Below the pieces are notes generated by a model. It worked only from the letters and a program-made list of their open reading frames with translations. It was not told the DNA's origin and ran no database searches. This document shows positions 1-11,818 of a DNA stretch of 64,000 bases, piece after piece. The DNA is taken from positions 143,259,546 through 143,323,545 of the forward strand of contig OY294067.1 of the NCBI GenBank assembly GCA_958510875.1, in the 5' to 3' direction. The stretch's first letter is position 1. The number at the start of each line of letters is the position of its first letter. The DNA is from Endomychus coccineus. Its lineage: Eukaryota; Arthropoda; Insecta; Coleoptera; Endomychidae. A program made the position numbers and the translations under genes.

Positions 1-772
1 TAAAAAATGATTAGCAAAGGTTGAGATTATTTCCCATGTAATTGCGTTGAAACATTTTTTTATAAAATTCAAATAGAATCAAATTATACTTGATAAGTGT
101 CAGAAACGAATTTTGTATTGCCCTATTCTGACATGGTTCGACAAAACATAGTAAAACTTAGCTAAGTTGTTCATAACAGTAACAGATATCATAAATATAA
201 CAAACAAATTTCAAGGGATCATAAACGTTGGGTACCGGGTAAATTTCTGAGCCATAAAGGATCATAAAATCAGATAGATGGAATATCTGGAATTTCTTTA
301 TTACGGCATTGAACAATGAATGAATCATGTATATGGGAAGAATATTATTGTACGTTGTCAATAATTGGATACTGGATTTCAGATTCCGCAAGATTATAAT
401 TTTTGCTTTGGTGTCTTATATGGAAACATCTTATCCTTTTGTTTTTTTGGTGGAAATTATGTAAGACGTGAATGACATAATTGTCGAAATATCTTAGGAA
501 ACCTTCGACCAGGATTTTTCTCATCTGGTAACAAAGTAACATTGTATTGAAATTACGTAATTTTAAACTGAAAATAATATTCTCAGCTTTTGCAATTGGG
601 AGGGCTTAATGCTTATAACATTAAGTAACACATTTGAATTATATAGGGTGACTAGTTGATTTTACGGGCTACGCCCCGCTGTTAACAGTTTTTTATGTGC
701 AACGCCTTTTCGAGGGTTAAGTCGGATAGTGCGTGGTAACCTTTATGTGAGACGTATGGGCACCTTCAGGTT

Positions 773-1045
773 GTCACTGTGACAGACGTCACTCTGGCAG
801 TTGTAGGTTATATAGAGATGGGTACGCGTTTATAGAAACTTTTACTATTAGCACGTGTCACAAGTTATTCTATGGTTTGGATCGTATGTCACTTTGACAT
901 TCATAGGTTAGATAGATTGAGAGTGGTAGATATTCATAGAAGAGTATAAAATTGGAATGGAGTCAAATGTTAGTCGAAGGTATAGTTCTAGAGTACTCTT
1001 TGGAATTTGTGACGTACGTCACTTGGCCAATTCTAGGTTATATAA
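773..1045. repeat. Three diverged copies of a TGAC/GTCA palindromic repeat
   Basis: Three related blocks start near 773, 885 and 1007, spaced about 110-120 bp. Each has a GTGAC...GTCAC-like core followed by a 'TAGGTTATATA'-like tail. The third copy holds a perfect 14 bp palindrome, GTGACGTACGTCAC, at 1009-1022. The function is unknown. It may be part of an old repeat family. Confidence 0.5.
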
Positions 1046-1107
1046 TTCAATCATTGAAACTTCAAGTATTGCAAAAGAAAATGCTCATAAAATATAGTCG
1101 CTCTACA

Positions 1108-1440
1108 ACTACATGGCTCCTCAAATACTATACAACAAATTAAAATATTGCAACTGTACTTTTCAAAATTAAAATGTCTTTGAATCATCGATATTGTAGA
1201 ATACAAATTTAAAGCAACTCTATTTCTTCAAAAGTAGCTACCTATTTACAGTAAACAGAGGAAGATACACTATTAAAAACCGTTTATTTTCTCTGTACGC
1301 AGAAAAATTACATTCCATTTGGAACAACTTGGCTCCTAGAATACTTTGCAACAAATTAAAATATTTGCAACTTTACTTTGAAATTAAATGTCTTTGAATC
1401 ATTCATCTTCCTTTAGAGAATGCAACTTTTCAAATGTAAG
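1108..1440. repeat. Diverged tandem duplication, period about 213 bp
   Basis: The block at about 1108-1206 recurs at about 1320-1436. Shared landmarks are 'TGGCTCCT', 'CAACAAATTAAAATAT' and 'GTCTTTGAATCAT'. No coding potential is preserved. Confidence 0.55.
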
Positions 1441-1963
1441 GAGTCTTGTACCTGGAGTGTTCTTACCACTACAGTAATAACAATACCTTAGTTTTTATTT
1501 TGTTGAATGATTCCTTGTTCTCTTAATTAATAACTATTGTTCCCTGTTATTTACTCATTTTGGTTCTTGGAATGTTGTTGATATAATAGATAAATCAATA
1601 ATTTTCTATGTACCTAAAGCGATAGTACAGTGGCTCACTAAATTAATAAACATAAAACACGGTCGTACATACAGGTCCGGAAACTCTATGGTTGACATGA
1701 GTCGCTTACGCGTCGTCAAACTCGTAGTCCCTCGCTCAGTCACCAGCTGGCGCTTGGATCACGACGTGGTAAAACGATTTTGAAAACGCAGATATGCCTT
1801 GAATTTACAAGTCAACTGACAATTTTCAGAAAATACTCCTACGTGGCGTCTTTTGGTACTACGCGAAAGTCATAAAACAATAGATCAGATGTAAAGAATA
1901 TTAAATTAAAAGTCACAGATAAAATAGCAACATATGTGAAACATTACATAACTGAAATGGACA

Positions 1964-2955
1964 ATGATATACGCAACTATACTACTAATATTGTTATTAA
2001 TTTATATAAATTCGATAGGGAGCCTCCCGATTGATGCAAAACTGATAAACTATGCTGACGACACAGTTATTATATTCAGTGATAGATATTCACATTCACT
2101 CATGAATGAAGCTACATGTGGTCTTAGTACTGTGAATTGCTGGTTACAATCAAACAAACTCACCCTTAATTCAAATAAAACTAAATTCATAAGTTTCTCA
2201 ATCACGAACGTTAGTGAATGCAATAACGTAAACAAACTATACATCCATACGAACTGTGAATGTGAAAATTACATACAAGCTGCAGACCACATTAAATATC
2301 TTGGTATAATCATTGACAAAAATCTTAGGTGGAATATTCAAGTAGAACATTTAGCAAGCAAAGTAAGAAAACTAATTTCTAAATTTTACCAAATAAGAGA
2401 ATACATGCGTATGCTTAAAAATATATACAAAGCTCTGGTGGAATCTTTATTGAAATATGGCATCGAAGCGTGGGGGGTCTATATAAAAATGCAATGGAAC
2501 CTCTTAATGTTGTACAAAATTACGTCTTAAAAATAATATTAAACAAATCTAAAAGATTTTCTACGGATATTTTATACAAACAAATGAATGTGCTAAAAGT
2601 AAGAACACTTTACATATATCAATGTCTAATCTACATGCATCTAAAAGTGGAAACTAAGTGCATAGATCATGCCTATCACACAAGAGCAGCTTACAATGAA
2701 GAAATCAAAATTAATAAATTCGCCAAAAGAAAATGTCAAAATAGTATTTCCTTCAACGGATCAAAAGTCTATAACAAACTTCCGTTAGCATTGAGATCAA
2801 TTAATAATGATGTTAAAAGATTCAAATATGAAGTCTATACTTATCTCATTGATAACGCCCACATAATTTGTGAGTTGTCTCAGCGTTTCTTAATTATTGT
2901 TATATTGCTCACTCGAAATATCAATTATATTTATTATCTGACTATTAAATCGTAA
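1964..2955 (+). pseudogene. Non-LTR (LINE) retrotransposon reverse transcriptase, C-terminal half, frameshifted
   Basis: The conceptual product shows the reverse transcriptase catalytic box YADDT at about residues 30-34. It continues through the palm and thumb blocks (NKLTLNSNKTKF, then HIKYLGIIIDKNLRW) and the connection region (ESLLKYGIEAWG). A second frame opening at 2470 continues the same protein (NYVLKIILNKSKR ... VYNKLPLALRS ... FKYEVYTYL), so a frameshift lies at about 2470-2530. The N-terminal endonuclease and the first RT motifs are missing, which is typical of a 5'-truncated LINE insertion. The clade (Jockey/CR1-like against others) cannot be fixed by eye. It is a dead copy on the + strand. 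Confidence 0.88.
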
Positions 2956-3019
2956 TATATAATATTCAATTATCTACTGTACTTTTGTAATAAATTACAA
3001 CTATATATACTTCTCTCTT

Positions 3020-3859
3020 TTCTGAAGTTACATATAGCCTACTATTTAAGTAATCGATGGAGAATACCTCACCCCCTCCTGGTTGTGGTATATTATTTGG
3101 AAACGTTTTCCAATTGAAGAAAGTACCTACCAGTATGCAGGAAGGTTTTTACTTTTCATAATGTAATTCGACATGACTTTCAAAATTAAATAAGAAAGTA
3201 AAATACAGAGTACATCCAACTCTGATGGTGCATGCTGTTAATCGAAAGGTCCTCAGTATTTTTAGTGGATACGGAAGATTATTTTCTGTGGTATCTAGCA
3301 AATAGCTACACTTCAAATAATCGAGGGAGAACCTCCACCCCTTCTTGGTTGAATATAAGAATAGAATAAGAATAATTTTTATTTTACCTTATTGTAAGAT
3401 ACAATAAATTTACAATAAGAGAAATAATTGCATTAAGTATAGTAGTTTATGTGACATTTGTAAAATAAAAGAAAAATTGGAATCCCATGTAAATTCTCAT
3501 TGGAATTTGTTTTATGGGAATAGAGTTGTAAAAAGTTAGGATAAGTACCATTAATTAGTATTTAGCAATATAACAACCAGATATAAACAAAACGTATACC
3601 TATACATACATAAATACATAGATAATTAAATAAGTAGGTAAATAAGTAGACCAATTATTGAGGATCAGAACAAAAATTCAAAAAGCGTATAAGAAATTTT
3701 TTAAAAGAATTAAGTGAGGGAATGAGTGGTTTATTAGTGATTTGAAGTAAAAATTTAGGGAACTTATAAACAGAGTTTAACATATATGTTATGATTAAGT
3801 AAAAGAGTCTAGCACCAATAACAATAATAATTGGATTCTAGCAAAACTATTAAGCAGAA
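3020..3859. other. Gene-free stretch with a short diverged repeat pair
   Basis: The text at about 3052-3092 (containing 'AATCGATGGAGAATACCTC') recurs in diverged form at about 3318-3357. The rest is AT-rich sequence in which I see nothing else. Confidence 0.45.
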
Positions 3860-4168
3860 TTAATATAATGTAAAACGGTATTTATCTAAATGAAATCCTT
3901 TCTGTAAGACATGTTTTTTTATTTTATTTTTAAAGGCCTTAGTAGGTCCGTTGACATTTTTCAACTCTGCTGGTGGTTGATTCCAATGTCTTGGCCCTAA
4001 ATATGTAAATGTACTTTGCATTATCGTTTTATGACATCTTGTCACCAATAAGTCATTTTTTACACCTTTAATATGATTTGTATTTAATGCTAGTAAAGTG
4101 GAATAGTGATCTGTTATGGTTGTCTTTATGATAGCAGCAGTAAATTCTGTATAAAGTTTATTTTTCAT
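3860..4168 (-). pseudogene. LINE reverse transcriptase C-terminal tail
   Basis: A 102-residue minus-strand ORF ends with STFTYLGPRHWNQPPAEL, then NVNGPTKAFKNKIKKHVL. This is the typical end of non-LTR retrotransposon ORF2, where a 'xYxGxxxWNxLPxxL...SFKxxLKxxL' pattern closes the protein. Everything upstream (endonuclease, RT catalytic boxes) is absent. It is a 5'-truncated relic of a different family or copy from the one at 1964-2955, and in the opposite orientation. The family assignment is by pattern only. Confidence 0.7.
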
Positions 4169-4505
4169 TTAAATATGATCAGTACAAGATTAGCTTGTAT
4201 TGCTTTCCCTCTTTTCTCAGACAATGTCCTATGCTGCTTTGTAATTGTACCCTCTAATTCTCAACATTCTAACAAATAGGTACACACAATTACCTCTCCT
4301 TGTAAGAAAAAAAATTGTAATACCTACCTTATGAATATCAAGCTAATTAATTTTCAGCATTGCCATGCTAAATGCAATACAATTTTGTATGTTTATCTCT
4401 CAAGCTGCTTTTTCAATTATTTTCAATGCTATTTGCAGTATCTGTGAAGTTACTTTATAAAAAAAACATTAATCGTACCATAAAACTTCTTATGAATATT
4501 TTATG

Positions 4506-4645
4506 TTGAATCTTATTGTTACATATTGTTCAGACATACCTCTAGAACGTTTTTTAATAGATGGGGCCCCTTTGTTGTATCATATTCAAGTACTTTTGAA
4601 TGGAAACATGATATTCACAACTTACGCTTGCCAGAGGTTAAAATT
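4506..4645. repeat. Dispersed duplicate, copy 1
   Basis: This block of about 140 bp, with the marker 'TAATAGATGGGGCCCC', matches 5459-5598 closely (offset about 953 bp). The GGGGCCCC core is palindromic. Two overlapping short ORFs cross it but neither is recognisable. Confidence 0.7.
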
Positions 4646-4649
4646 ATTA

Positions 4650-5458
4650 AGTTTTCCTCCTACCTTTATTCTTTTCATATATACGTTTGCAAAGCTCAAT
4701 TTAAAGTATCGAAACTGTACCATCTATCCTTTGAATGTATTTCTGTCATATCTCTCAATATTGTATAACATCCATAAAGTGATGTATACTTTGTTGAAAG
4801 TATACCTTGTGGTAGCAGATTAATTGTTTAACACTTTTATAATCATTTTCATGCATGTAAATCCATACAATCGGTTTTGATCAGTCTTGGTGACATTTTT
4901 CCACCAACCGACAGATGTATAAATTGATACATGTAAATTGAACATTAAGAATGCTTTTCTTTCCAATAACATATGAAATACTCTTGTATACATCTTTTCC
5001 TTCCTTTATTTAATATGATTTAGGCCTAATTAGCATCCGATTCCTAAAAGATGCTATTATATCATAACCTTGAATCTACGTTGAAAATGTGAAATGACAA
5101 TTTAGATCCTGAAACATAATACACCATACACATATATGAAAATGTCTTTATTGTAACTGAAATAACATTATTTGAATACTTTGAAAATCTTGTAATATGA
5201 ATTTGAATTAATTATGAGTGAATCCAATGTTCGTGCTGCTACGTTACTTGAAAATTGCTACGTTTACTGTAGAATATGACAGATATCTTGATGTATTCCT
5301 TGAAAATGTATTGAACTCTTTTCGTACATGATGTCCATACCTTTCTAAATCGTTTTGTCATTCTACATTCTACCTATGTACTTTAATTTCTGCAAGAATA
5401 TATCTGTAGGTTCCAAACATTAATAAAATTCATATATGCAAATCTGAAATAAAGTATG
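4650..5458. other. Gene-free AT-rich spacer between the duplicate copies
   Basis: I see nothing coding here. It is ordinary AT-rich sequence with scattered poly-T and ATG-rich runs. Confidence 0.4.
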
Positions 5459-5598
5459 ATGAATATCATTGTTAGACATTGTTTAAACTTACCTTTAGAA
5501 CTTTTTTTAATAGATGGGGCCCCTTTGTTGTATCATATTCAAGTACTTTTGAATGGAAACATGATGTTCACAATTTACGCTTGCCAGAGGTTAAATAC
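5459..5598. repeat. Dispersed duplicate, copy 2
   Basis: Second copy of the 4506-4645 block in the same orientation. It shares 'CATATTCAAGTACTTTTGAA' and the GGGGCCCC core. Confidence 0.7.
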
Positions 5599-5993
5599 AT
5601 GAGAGGAGGTTATCTGTGAGACCATAGAGGTTCGCTAGAACATTTTGCGACGATAGAAATAGTTTCAGTAGCCCCACATAAACTATAGATGTGGAAATGT
5701 ACATATTTCCCTCGGAAGTATACCTTCGTCCATGGACCATTTTGGAAATTTCTGAGCAGTATATAGCTATTTAAGATCTCTTGACATTATTTCTACATCG
5801 TTTTATTATACATACACCTCCGAAATCAGTCGCTTTCGTAAATTATCAGGTAATTCTTACATAGGTTACCTTCAAACGACGTCGAATCTTTATCAATTTA
5901 TTTGACCTATTTAGAGGCATTTTTAGGTTAAATGTTGGACTACGATAATTTTTTTGCATTATCGATGACGATCTTTCGAATGGTGAATTTTAA

Positions 5994-6446
5994 TTGAAGG
6001 TACAGGCTCTAGTTTTCGATTTGAGAATATTTTATTATTATTATTACAATATGGCCGACAAAAATTGGTATTATATCGATTTAAATAAAAATATCCCCAA
6101 CTCTTGTGTCAGATTAATTAATTTGACGTTTCTAAGAATGCCAAATTTCGCAATTTTATACGAAAGTTTAAACATTCAGATCTCGATAGCGCTTCTGGCT
6201 CCGGGATTTTCACTCGGCCTATCGAAATTAGAAGGTTGGAATTGTATAAAAACACAATTGCATGAAGGCCAAACCTCCTATGTAAAAAGCTACGAACGAA
6301 ATGATTTCGACATAACCCTCGAGGAGCTCGCTACGCGTCAGTTAGAGTTTATACATTTTACCTCGATCTTGTTAATTTGGGGCCGTTTCGTGGCCCGTGC
6401 GGTCGGCGCCAGCTGTAATAAAGTCTTTTCGGCTATGGGCCGCTAG
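5994..6446 (+). CDS. Unrecognised 150-residue ORF
   Basis: This + strand ORF of 150 residues is followed by a base composition shift: 6200-6860 is clearly GC-richer than the surrounding AT-rich sequence. A second start at residue 20 (MADKNW) would remove a tyrosine run (YYYYY) and gives a more natural N terminus. The middle carries a hydrophobic segment (ISIALLAPGFSLGL), and the C-terminal part has ILLIWGRFVARAVGAS. I recognise no domain and no splice pattern. It could be a small real gene, a coding relic, or chance. Confidence that it is coding is low. Confidence 0.25.
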   Translation: MKVQALVFDLRIFYYYYYNMADKNWYYIDLNKNIPNSCVRLINLTFLRMPNFAILYESLNIQISIALLAPGFSLGLSKLEGWNCIKTQLHEGQTSYVKSYERNDFDITLEELATRQLEFIHFTSILLIWGRFVARAVGASCNKVFSAMGR

Positions 6447-8372
6447 CATTTATCCGCTTCGGGTATATTTTAGTAGTTAGAAAATCCCCTTTGGTGCTTC
6501 GCACGTCAGACGTGCATAGCTGAGACCTGAGAGTACCTGTTTCTATTTTAATTAAATTTTCCTATTTAAAAGACATTTTGGGGCCCGAGACTATGCTATT
6601 TAGTTGGCCCCGTTCATAATCTAACGACATGAAGCGGAAACGGCCCGCAAAAAGTCCTCGTAAAGTCGTTCTATGTTCCGAAGATTTGCACTTTTCCAAC
6701 TCGCGTGCTACGGCCTTCTCACGTGAACGTCATTCGATTTATCGAAAATTGACTATTCTAGAACAGTTTTTGTTCCGGTTTGGGGCTATCGCGACCTTTT
6801 AAAAGGTTCAAAGTTAACGTTTCGACCCTTTCTCGGGCTCGAACCCGTTGCCAATTTTAGCTTGTCGGGTTCAAAAATGTACGTCGATATGGTCGAAAAT
6901 CGCATATTTTTAGTGAGTTTTCTAGGAACTTAGGTACCAACTCAATAAGGCCAGTATTATAGTTGATAAACAGTGGATGGCTTATCAGACGTTTTTCAGA
7001 ATCCAATAGAAATTTCACTCTAAAATTTAAGGCATGGGGTTTTCTCATAGGTATGTTCTATCTTTATGAAATATTACCGACTGAATCAAACTGCCGATTC
7101 TACCGGCAGTTGGTATAAACTTAATTTTCATCAAAATAGAACGTATTTGATTTTTCGATACTGCTTGAGAGAAGAAGTTCATGTTGTAATAAAATATTTT
7201 TCCCAAAACGCATAGGTATCTACTTTAAGAGTTTCTCCAGTTTTTTTTACAAATTATGCAATATGTATCACTGTGTAAAAACATTGAGTTCAACATGGAG
7301 ACATCTCGTATTGGAATGACTCTTTTGGGAATCATTATCAGAGAGGGACAATAACAAACTGCAAAATGAACAGTTAGCAAAATTATACAGGTTGTACGAA
7401 TAATAACAAATGTTATTGATAAATTATTTAAGTAGACCAAAACTTGTTCATTCCCAATGAAGCGTCCTGTATTGTCTTCTATAGCAGGAATTCCTACAAA
7501 ACCCTACAAATCTTGTGAATAGTTCCTCTTTCTGAAATCGCCAGATTAAGAGAGATATTGTCACTATTGTCAGTTTTCCGTGATCAGGTAGATAATTTGC
7601 CCCAAACTTCTTATGGTTGGCCATGTGTGTTTTCAGTTTCAGTAAATTTTAAAAGTTTAATAATGTACTTTATTGTAGCACTCTGGAATAAGCGTTTGAA
7701 GAAGCCAATTTTTACCCTTCAGAAGTCTTATTTAATTCTTCTTATAACAAATATTTCATGAACTTACAATGCAAAGGTGGTATATTTGCATCATCTGAGA
7801 ATGTGATGAGTTAGGTTAGCTTTATTATTTCAGAAAAATTGAAATTGAATATAAACTATGAAGTATATGGTCAAAATAAGAACAAAGTAGTTAGCTCTAA
7901 GATTGCAGTGATCAAATAAATAATTAATATCTACTAAGAGTAAGATACTAATCAATATACCTATATTTTACAGTATTATATGATGATTATTTTGGGCATA
8001 TTAATATAAGCCAGTTAAACGAAAGTGAAAGATGGAATTTTGAAGTTACACTATCGTAGTGATGCTTCATTTGGCGCAAAGGAAATTTCGTAAAATTTGG
8101 ACAAAATAAATTAGCCAATATATTTAGCTGAACAGCAATATGTAACCTACATGACCTATTTCCATTAAAATCTTCATTCAATTAGGTGGAGATTTGGCCG
8201 AAACAGCCGCTTTTGGATTGTTTAGGAAATAAACGTTTAGAAGAGGGATGAACAAAACCTCACATAAATTTTATTGCAGCTTCCTTGTACATTGATAATA
8301 AAATTACTAGATTTCTGTAGCTTAGCTAACACAAAATCTATCTCCGAATTACCATATTTGTTTGCAACCGTC
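6447..8372. other. Gene-free stretch, GC-richer at its left end
   Basis: From about 6450 to 6870 the composition is richer in GC than the neighbours, with CG dinucleotides. It then returns to AT-rich sequence. The short ORFs here (for example 6857-7048 -, 7225-7440 -, 7987-8181 -) have no recognisable content. Confidence 0.4.
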
Positions 8373-9237
8373 CATTTCTATCGAATGCGAGTCCATTATA
8401 TATTATAGGACAGGTTAGACATTCCCTCACTTATGTTTCTACCAAGCATTCTAACTTGAAAGATGGAAAGAACGTTATGAACCAGAATAAGAATAACAAT
8501 TCAATAAAAAGATGCGAATTATCATTCCTAAAGTAGAATTACACCAAAAAATGCAGCTGTAGCGTCGACCGCCGCCATGATGAAACTCTGATGTTTTGCA
8601 GCGCAGTTTATGTAGTCAGTGAGTTATCACCATAGACACAGGTAATAACCCACTGACCACAAAGATGTTTGTGTTAGGACAATTAATAGTAAAATAGTAA
8701 CAGTGCTATTTGCCTTTTAAAGCTGATGTAGCTATTCCAACCTTGGCTTTATGATTATGAGATCTGCAGCGATTTATTGAGAACTGTTTATTCAAAGTAA
8801 TTAAAATCACGAAAGGGGGAACTTACATTTTCAAAACACTATCAAACTTCGTCTGAATAGAATCCGTAATAATCTAATTGTAGCAAGAATTGTTAGTAAT
8901 ACCGGTAATAACTCACTGACTACATAAACTGCGCTGCAAAATATCAGAGTTTCATCATGGCGGCGGTCAACACTACAGCTGCGTTTTTTGGTGAGATTCT
9001 ACTTTCGGATTGATAATTCGCATCTTTTTATTGAACTGTTATCCTGATTCTGGTTGATAACGTTCTTTCCATCTTTCGAGTTGGAATGCTTGGTAGACAA
9101 ATAAGTGAGGGAATGTCTAACCTGTCAAATTTGTATGTGGCGGATCAGTGAATACAATACAGCGTACATTTAATTTGCTTCCCGAAAAGTTGATATTTGT
9201 CCTATAATATGTAATGGACTCGCATTCGATAGAAATG
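8373..9237. mobile_element. Palindromic non-autonomous element with long inverted arms
   Basis: The left arm (8373 to about 8640) is repeated in reverse complement in the right arm (about 8899-9237). The outer ends share 'CATTTCTATCGAATGCGAG'. Inner shared marks include the CGCCGCCATGATGAAACTC block and 'ACTGACTACATAAACTGCG' in the right arm. The right arm carries about 55 extra bases near its outer end (about 9125-9200). The 258 bp centre has no ORF. Structure fits a foldback or MITE-like DNA element. I found no clear target site duplication. Confidence 0.75.
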
Positions 9238-9960
9238 TATTGTATTCTCCACCTCAACAGTGGAAAATCATAATACAATTCTGATTTAAATACGAACTAC
9301 AGATTCAACCAATGTCACATTTCGTGTCGTGTACAAAGTTTAGATTCACCAGTTTGAACAGTGACAACACGTCCCATAGTCTCAGACAGCTGTTTCACTC
9401 TTTCCTCGAGCCTGTCAGTGGGACAAAGCTGACGTAAAGTCATTGATCAACGATCTCCGAAAGCGATATAAGTAATCAAAAATATTTTGATGGATGATAG
9501 GAAAGTGAACAAACAGTCCTGCACCTCCCCCAACTCATATTCGTATTATATTACCTATATGCCCAACCAGACATTTTTTTTTGAGTTTGTGGTCACTTCT
9601 CATTCTTTCGCTACCAATATGTTTGATATTTATTACAGGGAACATATTATATAATACATAATAATTTTATGTTTGTTTTGTTTGATCCAAGATAACCAAG
9701 CTCACACGTATCTACACTATCCAAGACAGAACAACTTTCCAAAGTGTATAAACATTAAAAATGGCTGAAAATAACAAGAAAATTACTAAATTTAATAGAT
9801 TAGGCTATGAATGGGAATTACACGTAGGGGAAATAGTATTAATTTATTTCTTTGTTCCAGTTGCTAGGAGATCATGTTTTCTGTGCATGCAAACCGATAT
9901 TCAAACTATATCAAAATATACTTAAATGGGAGATTTGGGTCAATTGTTATATTTAATACT
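9238..9960. other. Gene-free stretch
   Basis: No coding or structured signal was seen in this AT-rich interval. Confidence 0.4.
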
Positions 9961-10158
9961 TGAGACGTGTGTCCTCAAAGTTTCCCATAACGGTCCTCAA
10001 AGTTTCCCGTAACTGTCCTCAAACATGATGATCCCTGAAGATACCGTTGCGTATGTTGAAATGTTCGGGGACTGTCCCCAAAGACGAAAAAGTCCTCGAA
10101 CTTGCCTTTCCGTATCATTTTTGTCCCCAAACATGACCTTGCCTCTAAAGGACCAATT

Positions 10159-10200
10159 TCACGACGTTTCGGCAAAGTCGCATTTGCCATCTTCAGGTGA
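10159..10200 (-). ncRNA. Hammerhead-like ribozyme motif, minus strand
   Basis: On the minus strand the motif reads CTGAAGA, a stem with GGCAAA/TTTGCC, then GAAACGTC. This fits the conserved hammerhead core CUGANGA-stem II-GAAA with a cleavable GUC after a vestigial stem III. Flanking TCAC and GTGA can pair as stem I. Hammerheads with almost no stem III are known from Penelope-like retrotransposons and act as dimers. One extra base sits before stem II. Activity is inferred, not shown. Confidence 0.6.
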
Positions 10201-10250
10201 TTCGACCGTAGAATCTATAAAATCTAGGCGATCCAGACTCTACGGTCTAA

Positions 10251-10292
10251 TCACCTGAAGATGGCAAATGCGACTTTGCCGAAACGTCGTGA
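10251..10292 (+). ncRNA. Hammerhead-like ribozyme motif, plus strand
   Basis: Mirror copy of the minus-strand motif at 10159-10200. TCAC (10251-10254) and GTGA (10289-10292) form a possible stem I. CTGAAGA starts at 10255, stem II is GGCAAA/TTTGCC, and GAAACGTC ends at 10288, the predicted cleavage position. Same caveats: one extra base before stem II, and stem III too short to close in a monomer. Confidence 0.6.
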
Positions 10293-10337
10293 AATTGGTC
10301 CTTTTGAGGACCGAAACCACACAACGCGGATCAATAA

Positions 10338-10940
10338 CCATTTGTAATATCTGTATGCTTTCTTGGTATATTGGTTCGTATATATATACTGAAAATAAAA
10401 TTAAATAAAAATTCCTTTTGACGTTTCGACAATGTTTATTGTCTTCATCAAAATTGTGAATTAGTGTTTTCATGTAATTTGGAAAAGAATAGATGATTTC
10501 GATTAATGAAATGCGTCTGCAGCCGACTTGTGTTTTAAGGTCCATTTAAAACTGCAGAAGACATTGGATCCGTTGTGTGTGAAAGAGTAATGTATGGCTA
10601 ATGACAATTCGAAATGGATTGAATTTGATTAAATACAAGACATCTTAACATTGTGCAATTATAAATATCTATGATTATTGTATGAATTAGTTATTCTATG
10701 ATAATCACTCCATCCACATCTATTATAATCAACTATTCAAGTTCAAGATAATTCTATGGAATTTAACCTCGAAATTGTTACTCATAGTGTCATAGTTAAA
10801 TAATACGTTATCTTTTCCATGTTGAATTTTGAATAGACATTTACAAGTGTCAGATATTAAGAGGTTCTAATACTTTTAATTGAAATGTTTCGTTGAATTT
10901 ATTTCACGAGGCCAAATTATTCTTTGATTGATATTCTTAA
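10338..10940 (-). mobile_element. Penelope-like LTR unit A (shortened)
   Basis: The 603 bp unit begins with the same ACCATTTGTAATATCTGTAT text as the next units. It lacks an internal stretch of roughly 270 bp present in units B-D. Its hammerhead core on the minus strand is damaged at the first conserved base (TTGATGA in place of CTGATGA at 10444-10450), but the ACAAT/ATTGT stem and GAAACGTC are kept. Confidence 0.75.
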
Positions 10941-11818
10941 ACCATTTGTAATATCTGTATGCTTTCTTGGCATATTGGTTCGTATATATACTGAAAACAA
11001 AATGAAATAGAAATTCTTTTTGACGTTTCGACAATGTTCATTGTCTTTACCAGAATTGTGAATTAGTGTTTCCATGTAATTTGGAAAAGAATAGATGATG
11101 TCGATTAATAAAATGCGTCTGCAGCCGACTTGTGTTTTAAGATCGATTCAAAACTGCAGAAGACATTGGATCGGTTGTGTGTGAAAGAGTAATGTATGGC
11201 TAATTACAATTCGAAATGGATTGAATTTGATTAAATACAAGACATTTTAACATTGTGCAATTATAAATATCTATGATTATTGTATGAATTAGTTATTCTA
11301 TGATAAACACTCCATTCACATCTATTATAATCAACTATTCAAGTTTAAGATAATTCTATGGAATTTAACCTCAAAATTGTTACTCATAGTATCATAGTTA
11401 AATAATACGTTATCTTTTCCATGTTGAATTTTGAATAGACATTTACAAGTGTCAGATATTCAGAGGTTTTAATACTTTTAATTGAAATGTTTTGTTGAAT
11501 TGACGATAAGCATTATCTAAGTAATCACTATTGAAAATGATGTGATTATCATTGATTTTTGAAAATTTTGGTATCATTCTCAAACTTTATAGTCGTAAGT
11601 ATATTTTTCTATTTTCCCTTCTGATTGGCGAAGGTATTCATCATCTTTGAGAACGTTTTCTATAAAAGGACGGTGTAGAATCCATAATCTTCTTCAATTT
11701 TCTTATAAAAAGCCATGATTCTTATGATGTATGTAAATTGATGTTGAGAGTAGAGTATTCTTGAAAAATAAAAAACCTGTTTCACCAGGCCAAATTATTC
11801 TTTTATCGATATTCTTGG
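10941..11818 (-). mobile_element. Penelope-like LTR unit B
   Basis: An 878 bp unit in direct tandem with A, C and D. The minus-strand ribozyme core is mutated (CTGGTAA replaces CTGATGA). Confidence 0.8.

Larger units (their letters stand above)
1..1963. other. Gene-free AT-rich stretch with diverged local repeats
   Basis: I see no convincing coding sequence here; the short ORFs have no recognisable content. The stretch holds two sets of diverged tandem repeats, listed separately (773-1045 and 1108-1440). Confidence 0.6.
10147..10304. repeat. Near-perfect 66 bp inverted repeat with about 25 bp spacer
   Basis: The left arm (10147-10212) and right arm (10238-10304) are reverse complements with only a couple of mismatches. 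Each arm carries one hammerhead-like motif (listed separately), so the two ribozyme candidates are head to head. A transcript of either strand could instead fold into a long hairpin. Upstream (9975-10140), 'CCTCAAAGTTTCCC' occurs twice and 'CCTCAAACATGA' follows. Confidence 0.9.

Noticed and set aside
3360..3480. AT-rich runs as a possible organelle insertion
   Set aside because: No tRNA, rRNA or mitochondrial protein text could be read in any frame.
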